This document shows positions 1 to 12,759 of a stretch of 64,000 nt of DNA, in pieces. Source of the DNA: Strix aluco (Eukaryota; Chordata; Aves; Strigiformes; Strigidae). The translations under genes were made by a program, and so were the position numbers. The notes under the pieces were generated by a model. That model did no database searches. It was not told the DNA's origin and saw only the letters and a program-made list of their open reading frames with translations. Each line of letters opens with the position of its first letter. The first letter of the stretch is position 1. The stretch covers positions 11,020,948 through 11,084,947 of the forward strand of contig NC_133948.1 of NCBI RefSeq assembly GCF_031877795.1, given 5' to 3'.

Positions 1-180
1 ATCTTTGAAGACAGACCTAGGCTGATGGAGTGGCGCAGGCGGGTGGAGGATGCTGTGGGGAAGGAGCTTTTCTTCCAAGCCCATGAGATGATCCTCAGTG
101 TCAAAGAACTAAGCAACATTCAAATTGATCCACAGCTGAAAGAGCAACTGGCACCTGTGTTGATGAAGATGTTGAAATGA
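1..180 (+). CDS. GSTT1: Glutathione S-transferase theta-1-like, last coding exon (partial)
   Basis: An open frame of 59 codons ends in TGA at 178-180. The peptide has the C-terminal signature of theta-class GSTs: an MEWRRRVEDAVG helix, then ELFFQAHEMIL, then a short helix ending KMLK, closely paralleling human GSTT1. Only the last part of the all-alpha C-terminal domain is present. The thioredoxin-like N-terminal domain with the catalytic serine of theta GSTs lies left of the window. Family role: cytosolic conjugation of glutathione to small electrophiles such as halomethanes and epoxides. DDT and CABIN1 lie downstream on the same strand, as in human 22q11.23. GSTT2 is the main alternative; the C-terminal residues fit GSTT1 better from memory. 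The exon start is not visible because the window cuts in. Confidence 0.9.
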   Translation: MFEDRPRLMEWRRRVEDAVGKELFFQAHEMILSVKELSNIQIDPQLKEQLAPVLMKMLK

Positions 181-390
181 ATTAACCTATCTCACCATTT
201 TTGCTGTCCTTTCTTTTTTTTTAACTTCTTCTCTGACCTCCAGTTCTACATGCAACTGGAAAGAGCACTGTAATTCCAACAGAGAAATTGCAGAGTGTTT
301 CACCCCCTGCCAGGCCTTTCCTGTATTTTTGGGGGTGGAAGATGGGGAAGGTTTTAAGACCTGAAACATTAAAGTTATACAAAACTCTGA
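181..390 (+). other. GSTT1: GSTT1 3' UTR, probable
   Basis: This is the sequence directly after the stop codon. It has no continuing frame and ends a little after an ATTAAA hexamer at 368-373, which is followed by a T/G-rich stretch around 415-440. The exact cleavage site is inferred. Confidence 0.5.
368..373 (+). terminator. GSTT1: Candidate polyadenylation signal ATTAAA for GSTT1
   Basis: ATTAAA, the second commonest vertebrate poly(A) hexamer, lies 188 bp after the GSTT1 stop codon. A GT-rich element follows within 50-70 bp. An AATAAA at 1041-1046 is the next alternative and would give a UTR of about 870 bp. Confidence 0.4.
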
Positions 391-3300
391 GGCCTTACAG
401 GTCACTTAACATGTGCATCTGGGTTTTATTTCAGTGTCAGTCTTCTCAGAGATGGCAGAGACATGAATGGTATTTCCTGACAAAATTTGAGCCAGCCTCC
501 AAACTTGGAACATTAGAGAACTGTATAGGATGAGTGTTGTTTTCATGTGTTTCATGTGTCAGCATGCCTGATCCTCACCTTCCTAACACGTGTCTGCACA
601 CACAAGTACAGCACAAAACTACAGGCAGTCAAAAAAGTGAAAAAAGGCATTGAAATTTGTTTTATTTTAAAGTTTCTTATTGCTGAGGCATCTTGCTTGA
701 CTGTCCATGTACATTCCACAATTCTTCTGTTTGCCTTTAGGTTCCTGTGAGGAGTTTCTTCATATTCATCTACAGCTGTGAATCTTTGTAATTCTTCAGT
801 TTAACCACTAGTCTTGATTTGTGAAAGCCTGGGTTTTGTTGGTGCTCGGTCTGCCAGTACACATGTGGCAGGGGCAGTTCTTGGAGATCCGTGTGGTAAA
901 GACCAAGCAACTTCAAAATGCTGAGGGAATACACTGAAAGAATGCACAGTGATTTCTTGAAATATGGCAGCAATCAAGTTGTTTTGTTCTGTGGTAATAC
1001 TGTAATAGCAATCCACATGTCTCCTAGAAAATGCAGAGGGAATAAATCTAGACATGCTCTTCTGAAACTGTTTTGGATGGAAGTTCACCAAGTAAGTCAC
1101 CCTGTGCAGCTGAAGTAATAAGACAGATTTTGTGGCACTGAGCAACATATCCATCAAAATAAGAGGGCAGAGAGTTGTTTTGGAGCTTTTGGACTCTTTT
1201 TCTTGGCTGTATTTACTTCTGGTTAGCTGTAGCTCAGATACAAAACCCTTCTGTACTGCAGAGCGATTTATGAGGTGAAACAGAGAATCCAACTGTTTCT
1301 AGTTTCTTCAGTTTAAAATAGCAAATTGTAAAGGATGCAGAAACTGATGGAATATATCTCTCTGTGTATTTCCGTTCATAAGTAGTTTTTGCCCTTGAAC
1401 CTTACCCTGAAATCCTTGCCCAACAACACTTCCTGTAAGGAATAAGACAAAATGAGTAAACAATTCAGGAATGGCTTCTCTTGCTAATCAAATAGCTTTT
1501 CTTTCCAGTACTACCATGTCTTGGCTAGTGATGTTTCTGCTGGTAAGCTCTATGAAACCAGATGTGTTCTGATGATGTTTTTCACTAAGTTTTCAGTTCT
1601 AGATACTACTGATTTAGTCCAGAGCCTAGGGAGATCTTTACATTCTATGTCTAGAAAGAGATTTCCATTGTATACATCAGCTTGCATTAGCAAGAGATTT
1701 TGTTTTGTGATTATGTTCTCTGTAAAGACAAGAGACCTGACTGAAGGCCCTCTTTTATGAACCAAAAATCTTAGAAACAGGCGTGTGTTTATTCACACTC
1801 TTCCTTTCTTTTCTTCCCAAACATTAGCAAATAGTATGTTTTTATGGATGTTTTATTCACAAAATATTGTCTACAACTGAGTTAAATTTTAAATGGGAAG
1901 TGGTGGATTTTTTTTGATAATTTTAAGAGTGGAATTGTTAAGTGGATGATGACGCGCAAATGTCTGCAGGAGGGAAAAATACCATGATTTTCCAAAGGCT
2001 GAGCATGTTTGAGAGTACTTGCGGCTCTGCTGTCCTATCCTGGTGGTATGTTCATCCCCCTACAAGCACTTTAATTGCCTGCTCCAAGACAGAAACAATT
2101 TTAAAAGTGTCTTTAGTTTAAAAACTCGGAGGCTGTAAACAATCTGCCATTCACATGGTGAACCATCAAGAGCGAAGGACGTCGCATATCATTAAAGATG
2201 TTTGTGAACAGCCCCGTGTCCTGTTGTAATTACTGACATCTGATACTTGAATCTTCTCTTTCCCTTTTGGAGGCTTTCTGATAAGCTGGTTTCTTGTCAT
2301 AGGGGTTCTTTGGCCTTGGAATAGGAAGAGATTTTTACTATTTGAAGGAATGAAAGAGAAATAGAAAAATGGATCCTAAATGGTATCTTACCCGGAGGCA
2401 ATGACTCCCAGCCATCAGGCCGTGGTGGGCTTGCACCCGCAGTTTGCAAGGTGGCTGAATGCCCCCACTGCCTTTGTTTCAGTCACAAACTCGGGATGAT
2501 CTATTTACAAGATTATATCTTTCTGCAAATTTACCCTGGAATCGAAAATAACAGTTTTCCTGGGTTATTTCTTTGGCTGCTTTCCTGGATTTGAAGGGAG
2601 CATCTGTATTACTGCTTACCACTGCAGGCAGCCGCCCCCTGCCAGCCTGCCGTGCCCCGTCCCTTCTCCAGTTGGGTCTCTCTCTTCACAGTCTCTCTCC
2701 TAAAAATCTTTTTCCAGCCTAATTGAAGGCTGGTTTATACACACTGCTCCTCATGCCAGGAGAGTCCTCGTTATCAGCAGTGAAGGCCAAGCAATTCCCC
2801 CAGCAAAAACATGAGCAATTCCATCAGTTTTCATTAGGATTGTCTAGAACTGTAGAAAACCGAAGTGTCACATTATATAGGGCCAATTTTCACAACAGTG
2901 CTGTGCCTTAAACAAGATGATATTTTAATCTAGCTGGTTCGTAACCTTTTGCTGTAAATGATTACATGTAACCCTCATGGACAGTATCTCAGCTTCTGTG
3001 AAACCTCTGATCTCTAGATTAGACACCTCTGATCTGTAGATTAGACTGTCCCTGTGAGCCAGCCTGCCGGGGTCACTTTTATCAACTTGGGAGCTCAAAG
3101 TCCTGATTGCAGAAGCTAGTTTGGTAATCATATATATTGGATAAAACAATACACCTCTCTGCTTGCCTTTTAATTTCTTGTAGTGCTGGTTCTGAGAAAT
3201 CACTGCTCTTCCATTCTTAATCCTACCTGCACAGACAGGCACGGTGGTGTCCGTTGCAGTGACCAGAAATTACTTCCCACTGGCAGTAAGGACCTTCACA

Positions 3301-3450
3301 AAGCTCATCTTACCCTTCTGTCCATGAGATGTGCTTTTTTGCTCTTACAGTCTCTAATACATAGCCCAGCAACGCACACTGTAAAAAGCAAGGGCCGAAA
3401 GCCAGCTGATGCAATTCAGGGAAAACAGAGAAAACCTAAAGCCCTGCATG
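391..3450. other. GSTT1-DDT intergenic spacer
   Basis: No exon with sense could be recognised on either strand. A 163-codon open frame on the minus strand at 801-1292 shows no family resemblance. The stretch holds an AATAAA at 1041-1046 and a perfect-length 22-bp tandem duplication at 3003-3046. The right end runs into the CR1 element; where unique sequence stops near 3440 is uncertain. Confidence 0.6.
3003..3046. repeat. 22-bp tandem duplication, two copies
   Basis: Units 3003-3024 and 3025-3046 both read ACCTCTGATCT, then C or G, then TAGATTAGAC, with that single mismatch. It is a local duplication of no evident function. Confidence 0.8.
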
Positions 3451-3454
3451 GGTG

Positions 3455-6214
<2,760 letters not shown>

Positions 6215-9200
6215 TCCCTTGAGCAGCCGGTTCGAACAAAGCAATGATGAAGACAACCCAGAGATGACCAGCTCCATCTATCTACTTGTTTCCTCTTATG
6301 ATCAAATCTGTGTAGCTCTGCACGTTCACCTGTATGATTCACTTATGGTTTTGCATCCTTTGCACACAAAGCTGAAGAGTGGGGCAATCAGCTGTACTGA
6401 TGTTACTAAAATAGTTAAAGGTCTTTGTCTCAAGCCTGTCTCGTAGCCCAAAGGCTCTCCTGGTGCCAATGGCTAAGCCATTGCAGTCTGGTGATGGCCA
6501 TACATGGGCCTAGACAAAGCTGTCTTTTAGCAGCAAAAAGTTTAATTCCAGAATACATTTGGCTTTATTGAGGACCAGAGAGGTTCTTGCGTTCATCCAG
6601 ATTTCCTCATACTTTGCAAGGCAGAACGATCCTTCTTTCTGTTTCTCTGTGGCAGCAGAAGGGCCCCAGGCTGGCTAAGAATACCTGGAAGTCAAATTCT
6701 CTTTTCAGGCTCCCCGAAAGCCCCTTCTGGAAAGAGGTGATTATTGGAATGGAAGTTGATGCATTTGTATAATTGTTTATTGAAGGCTCATGTCAGATCT
6801 TGTGCTCTGTGCTCTACCATTACCACCCCTGGTAGCTGCTCCTACAAAGTGTTACTTGTCCACAGGATTTTCATGGATGAATGTTTGTGTGGTCATGGCA
6901 GCATGTAGAGGAAGGAGTTGCTTGTGAAGAATTGCACTGTGCCACAGGAAAATATTTTGAAGGTTCTACTGCCAGCTTTAATTCTTGTTGTTCACCCAGT
7001 TGTTCAAAATACTTTTCCTCACCCTGCTGTTACAGGGAGTTTTGGGATGATACAGCATCTCACTGTGTTCTGTGGCTGGTGTGTTCAGCTCGCTGTCCCT
7101 GTGGGGAAGTGTTTTGGGTTTTTAGGACCCATGTGCTCCCTCCGTTTATAACTGGAATACACATGGCATTTTATTTAAACAAAAAATAGTACTTTTTATA
7201 TATAATGTTATCTCTGCCTTCCACTGATAATGAAAACATTAATCAGTTTCCTTTCCACTTTGTGACTTGGTGAGGTCGCAGATGGGGAGTTCAGAGGAAC
7301 TGAGAGCATGCCCTTGGACATGGAGGTCCATGGGAATTCAAGGCTGAAGGTTGCTTCTGCACTCCTTTGCCATTCTGATTGGAGTTTTATTTATGACTTG
7401 AGGTTTCAAGGTAGTTGAAAATATTCCTTCTAATTACCATTTGACGTTGGTTGTTCCCTATGCAGCATAAACATCTTCTCTGTTTGCAAAATCTGTCAGG
7501 GCTGTAATACCAAACACAAATTTGTGTATCAGGCTATGGGGGCTACACCTTATCTGGTTAATAAAATGTATCAAAGCCTCTTTTGATAAGTGTCAGTTTA
7601 TTGACTTACAATGTTGGGTTTTTCAGCTCTCGGTGCTTGGAGCCAGGTACCGTGGTTGCCCAGGTCCCTGTACTTTCTGAGGAGGTCTTTTCAAATAAAA
7701 GTTTTTGAAACTCAGGTAACAGACAGGAGTATCATGTTGCAGGGAAGTGGGTGGACAGCCCTGGTTTGCAAAAGGGCTTGACCAACTTGAAGATGAATAC
7801 TCTGAAATCCAGAAAATAATGTTGCTTTAATTCTGATCTGTAGATGGCTCATTTCCTGGAGGTCCTTCTACCTCGTGAAGGAACAAGCACAAACTCTTGC
7901 CAAAGCCTTTGTTTCCTTTAGAGAAACCCTGCTCTGCTCTGTGCCCCCATGCTCCTTTTTCTGGCTGTGTTGGCCACTGCTAGGCACTGCCACAGGCTCT
8001 GTGCCTTCCCCTCGCCCTCGGCTGCTCCCCGCATGGGCTCTTGCCTGGGAGCAACTTTCCCAGCATTGCAGAGCTGAGCAGGAAGAGTTAAGAGGAGAGG
8101 GAAAGCTTAGAAAAAGAGTATGCCATATCTGAATAAAATGGGTCCTCAGTGTGACTTTCCCACCCATTTCCATGTTGTGTCTGCATTCTGGTGTTACCTG
8201 ACAAAATGTCCTAGAATAATGCGAAATCATGGCAAAAGTGCTGGCTCATCTTGAGAATTTTGTGGTTCATGGACTTTGAGCTTTCTTTTATAAGAGCAGT
8301 TAAAATATTAATCAAAGGATCATTTGGTTATGAATTGTTTATGCCTTCATCTGAGACAGTTGATCCTTTTTTGGTGCTGGGTATTGTCAGCACAGAATGA
8401 GATTCTGCGAGTCCCATAAACTGATGGTGGTGAATACACTTTCTATGTTCATGTTGATCTGAAGAGATGGTCTATTTTTCCTCCACTGAATTTTGGAGCA
8501 GGTTCTGAACTTTAGGTTCATAAAAGACTTTAGGGCTTGAGAAGGAGACCCTGCAAAGGGGCTATGCAGCCCCCTGAAACCCACCCTACAGCATGCACAC
8601 AGAAACCAACAGAAGCAGGAAACATACCTCTGTGGCTTCTGTTCTCTAGTTGGAGAAAATCAGATACAATACCCCTATCTAGGGCCCAGCAATAATGTTA
8701 TAAAATCCCTTTCCCTTGAATGCTACGTGCAGATTGTCCCTCTTCCATGGTATGGAGCCTGCCCGACATCTGCATTTAGTATCTCCCAGCTATAGTAGAT
8801 CGTTTTATTATTGCACTGACTCTGTAATCTCCCAGATTTAACCCTTAACCTCCTAAGGCTGATTAATATTTCTGCTCCCAGAAATGGCCTCTGTTGGTTT
8901 GTTTGAGAACTCTGTGTAGGCATGTTTGCAAATTCAAAGGTAACAACCTGATTTTGAACACTGTGTAATCATTTCTTAGCATCAAACCTTTGAACTGTGG
9001 ACAATCTTTCTGTGTATTTACTGGACAGGAGGACCAGTGAAGCCCTGAGCACGCTGAAGGACACTACTGACACAGAATCACAATAATGTGGAAGATATTC
9101 TCCAAGAAAACAGTGTGGGGCTGCTGTTCATGGCAACCCTGTTCTTAGTTTGTCATGACAGAAACACGGGTATTATTTTCTCCCACAGATGGGACCCTGG

Positions 9201-9640
9201 AATTCATACTTCGGGGACGAAGAGGACTCTTCCTTATGGTGATTCAGTGAAGTGCTTGAGCACAAGCTTAACTTCATCAGTGTGACGTGACCTGTTGTAA
9301 CAAGAGGTGGCTTTAAGCATGTGGTTATCTCCCACAGATGGAGCAAGGCCTGAGCGTGCCCTCGTGTCTGCTCCGAGGCTGCTCCAGGAGGGCTGCTGCC
9401 GGGCTGCAGATGGCACGCCTTTTCTTCAAGACTCGCTGCCATATGATCGCCTTAAACAAAATAATTTCTATGAGGAGCATTTGCCATTATAGTTTAGGGT
9501 TGGGTGGCTGCCTCCCATCGTCCTGCTGCCATCACACAGAAACGCCTCCCAGGGATGTTCCCATCTCCAGCTGGCACCACGGCAAGCTTTAGGAAAACTT
9601 TGGGACGATTTCCAAACCCACTGGAAAGGGTAGCCGGAGT
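6215..9640. other. DDT 3' UTR and DDT-CABIN1 intergenic spacer
   Basis: No coding exon was recognised. Candidate DDT poly(A) signals are AATAAA at 7560-7565 and 7694-7699. A 14-bp word, TCTCCCACAGATGG, occurs at 9179-9192 and 9328-9341. No second GSTT or DDT copy is present here, although human has GSTT2 at the equivalent place. Confidence 0.6.
7560..7565 (+). terminator. DDT: Candidate DDT polyadenylation signal AATAAA
   Basis: This is the first canonical hexamer after the DDT stop codon, 1346 bp downstream. A second is at 7694-7699. A shorter UTR using a variant hexamer is possible. Confidence 0.25.
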
Positions 9641-10270
9641 TTATTTCAGCTTTTGCACACACACCCCGCAGAAGGACAAGCCCCCCCAGCCCCAACTGCG
9701 GCCGCGCCCGCCCCTCCGCGTCTCCCTGGCCCCAGCGCTCCCATTGGCTGTCTGAGGGACGGCGTCTCGGCCAATGAGCAGCCTCTTTATTGGCGCGCGG
9801 GGTTCCGGGGGTGCAGAGGAGGTTGCCGTGGAGACCGCCGGGGAGGTCGCGTCTCCGGGGAGCCGCCGCTCGCCTGAGGGAGCCGCTCCGGGAGTCCCGC
9901 GGCGGCCGCGCCCCGCCGGCCGGGAGCAGCGCCGGCATTCCGGGGGCGGCCCCGCGAGGTGAGTGTCCCGTCCGCCCCGGCCCCCTGGCGCGGCCCGAGG
10001 GGCTGCCGGGGCTTTGGCCCTGCCCCTGGGCAGCCCGCCGGTGGGGGCTGCGAGAGCCCGGCCCGAGGCGGCGGGGCCTCGCCTGCTTCCCTCCGCGGAG
10101 CCCGGGCAGAGGCAAGCGTGGGCTCCCTCCGGCCCCCGCCTCCTCCCGGCCCTTTGTGCCACCCTGCGGGGAGTGGAGCCTGGCAGGGAGCGGGAGAGGC
10201 GTCCCCGCTCCTCTGGGCGGAAAGGGGCCGTATTTCGGTAAAACGGCTTTTGCTAAAATGCGGCGGCGGT
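9640..10270. promoter_or_regulatory. CABIN1: CpG island and promoter of CABIN1 with three CCAAT boxes
   Basis: Dense CpG and G+C is set in an AT-rich surrounding. CCAAT boxes are at 9743-9747 (as ATTGG), 9771-9775 (CCAAT) and 9789-9793 (ATTGG). The last continues as TTGGCGCGC, which fits the E2F core TTSSCGC at 9790-9796. There is no clear TATA box. The spacing of the boxes is typical of NF-Y-driven CpG promoters. The transcription start is inferred to lie around 9800-9860. Confidence 0.8.
9800..9958 (+). other. CABIN1: CABIN1 exon 1, untranslated
   Basis: It ends at a strong donor, GAG then GTGAGT at 9959-9964, inside the CpG island. The left boundary is inferred. It contains no ATG in frame with the CABIN1 start, and must be spliced to exon 2, which carries the start codon. 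Confidence 0.6.
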
Positions 10271-12694
10271 GATCTTTGCATTGTTAAAAACAAAACCCCA
10301 AAACAACAACAAAAAAATCACGTATTTTCTTTAAACAAATGTGTATTTATAGTGTATGGATCCCAAGCGTAGCAACGACAACAAAAGCCAAGAAAGCTCA
10401 AGTCACTCCCTTTGTTTCTTGTTTTGAAGTTGAGAATCACACAAGCCCTGACGTTTGAATTTTTTTACATGTTTTAAACCACTAAGGTAAAAGGAGGTAG
10501 GATTTTGAAGGCAAAAGGCTTTAAAGAGATATTGTTGCCTTTTGAGGATGTGCTCACCTGTCATAGCCACAAATTTATAGCTGAGACACTTGTAACTGAA
10601 AAAATTCAAACTGGTTAAGGCTAATTATTTTTTTCCTACCGAATGGATATAGCCATGTTCTTCTTGTAGTGACATATTTAATTCCTAGATGATATGACAC
10701 TTGTAACTCAGTCCAGTTAGGTTTGCAACCATGTACAGTACCTGGTTTAAAAAAAAAAAATGAAACAAACCCTCCACCTGTCTGACACACCAGTATAAAA
10801 GTTGTGAGGAGGCAATATTCTTGCCCTGTTTTTCAAAAGCATTACACTGTTCTGTTCAGTTGCGCTCTCTCAACTTGTAAACACCAGAGAGGAGAGGTGC
10901 TAAATATTTGTTAGAAAATTTCTGTATAAATAAAAAGTAGAATTAAAATTGTTTCCTCACGTTTTCTGTAGTTGCAGTTTCATTGGCAGTCCAGCCACGG
11001 AAGTAAACTCTTGACTGTAGCCTCTCCTCCTGACTTCCTCTGCCGCCTTGAGCAAGATTGTGTGGATTCAGCAAAAGACTTGAGCATATTTCTTAATACA
11101 GGCATATTTGTAAGTGAACTTAAAAACACTCGGTTTATATATGTAATTGGTTTGGGATCATACAGTCTTATTTATTTAGATGTCATAAGCATCAGTACTT
11201 TCAGTCAAAACCTGGGGCGTTCAGTATTTCTGAAAGAGATAACCATTAATCTCTGTGCATATATTTTCTCCATATGCAAAGTAGACAAGGAATCCTTGTC
11301 TTGAAAGAGATTTGAGCTTTTGTTAATGTTTGTTTAGTGACTTAAAGAGAAAAATTCTTTATTGCTGTGCAGTTAGTCTGATTTAGCTGCGAGCAAGGGA
11401 AGTGCATGGGCAAGCAAAATATCATTGCTGAATGAATGAACTTCCTGTCAAAGCTTTTTCTCTACATGCAGAACTAATCATGATGATGTATGAGTTAATT
11501 CAGCTTATAGTTCAAAACTCCCACTGCTTCCTGCTGTGGTTAATTCTGGACTTACTTTTCTATTAATGTGGTATCCAGTATTAAAGACTGTTTTTAGCCT
11601 GTCTTGCATGTGTCATCTTTTTGTTTGAGTTGATGGGAAGGTTTTTCATGTAGCAGTGAAGCTTGTCTGAAGAAGCAGCCCAGAACTCTTTCACTTTTTT
11701 TGCCTTTACTGACATAATGTTTCAGACTGTTAATAGAATATAAACTATGGGTTTAGTTATGAGGAAAAATGACTTACAGGTTATAAATATGTATTTTCCC
11801 CTTTAAACTTTTTATCAGTGGTAAAAAGTCTGAAAATGTTAGTATCCTTCCTTCAGAATGAGGAAATACTAGTTAGTAAAAGTTCAGTTTCTTTTGTTTG
11901 TGTAAATCTATTAGATCTAAGTGCATATGCATTAGAGGTTGTCTGTAGAAGTTGGTCAGCATTCTCAGAAAAGATAACTGTGTTCTAAACACTGGCTCTG
12001 TTCTAGCAGGGATAGCAGTAATGAAACCATTTTTAATTGGAGGAATTTCCAGGCACAGACAGTATTTTGAGCAATGGGTTGACTAGCTGCTATGGCCTGC
12101 TGCAGAGTCAGTCTGACACAGATAACATTCCATTTTTTTCCTTTCCTGTTCTGTAAATATCCATAAGTGCTGTGGTTTCTAGATATGAGAGAGTACTGGT
12201 TTGTGCTATAGATAAAAGGTGCAGGAAAACTTAATTTTTTGTTTTTAAAGTAACTGAAGATAAACTCATAAGCTATAATGATTCATGCTCATAAAATACC
12301 AGAATATTCAAGAAACTTTTTTGCTTTTAGCTTTTGTCGTTAAAGGGATTCATGTTAATATAATGTATGTTCATTAAATATTATACAGTAACTCAATAAC
12401 CTTATAGCTGTAATTACATTGCCAATACTTGTGCTCTGCCCTCACCACTATGAGTCTTGAAAGCGATCCCAAGTAATGAATGTGCTTAACTTTGCATTTC
12501 ATTCTCTGTCTCTAGTCAAAATTCACTTTAACGTTATTGTTCCTATGTGGTAGGGCAATTTATCTCTTGGCATGGGGTGGTGATGACATAGGACAGTTAA
12601 TTGGTTATTGATTAAAGTATTCCCAGCCTGTTTTTTACTTCTGAATGCTTTCTTTATGGACAGAATAAATATTATAATCCTGTTTGCTTTCCAG
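9959..12694 (+). other. CABIN1: CABIN1 intron 1
   Basis: 2736 bp. The first 300 bp are the tail of the CpG island. An A/C-rich tract lies at 10285-10320. A possible alternative 5' exon is at 10972-11109. The rest is AT-rich with no recognised element. Confidence 0.7.
10972..11109 (+). other. CABIN1: Possible alternative untranslated exon of CABIN1
   Basis: It is bounded by an acceptor TTTTCTGTAG at 10962-10971 (or TTGCAG ending at 10977) and a near-consensus donor GTAAGTG at 11110-11116. It is rich in exonic-looking CT/GA words and placed between the CpG island and the ATG exon. There is no protein evidence; RNA data are required. Confidence 0.25.
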
Positions 12695-12759
12695 ACCTGT
12701 TTGTGTTAGGCCCTTCCTCCTAATCCTGGAGAAAGACAGTGTGAATAGCTGTGAACATG
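12695..12759 (+). CDS. CABIN1: CABIN1 exon 2: end of 5' UTR plus the start codon only
   Basis: It follows the acceptor TTTGCTTTCCAG. The last three bases, 12757-12759, are ATG, directly followed by the donor GTAAGG. The next exon begins with [10 protein letters not shown], exactly the residues that follow Met in human CABIN1. An in-frame TGA at 12742-12744 rules out upstream extension. After splicing the start has A at -3. Confidence 0.85.

Noticed and set aside
801-1292. 163-codon minus-strand frame downstream of GSTT1
   Set aside because: No recognisable family, no splice or promoter context, and of a length that occurs by chance in a window this size.
6222-6240. tRNA-like GGTTCGAA word after the DDT stop codon
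   Set aside because: No cloverleaf can be drawn around it; an isolated T-loop-like word only.
9468-10372. Open frames of 90-215 codons on both strands over the CABIN1 CpG island
   Set aside because: Same composition effect; they overlap promoter and untranslated exon 1 and match no family.
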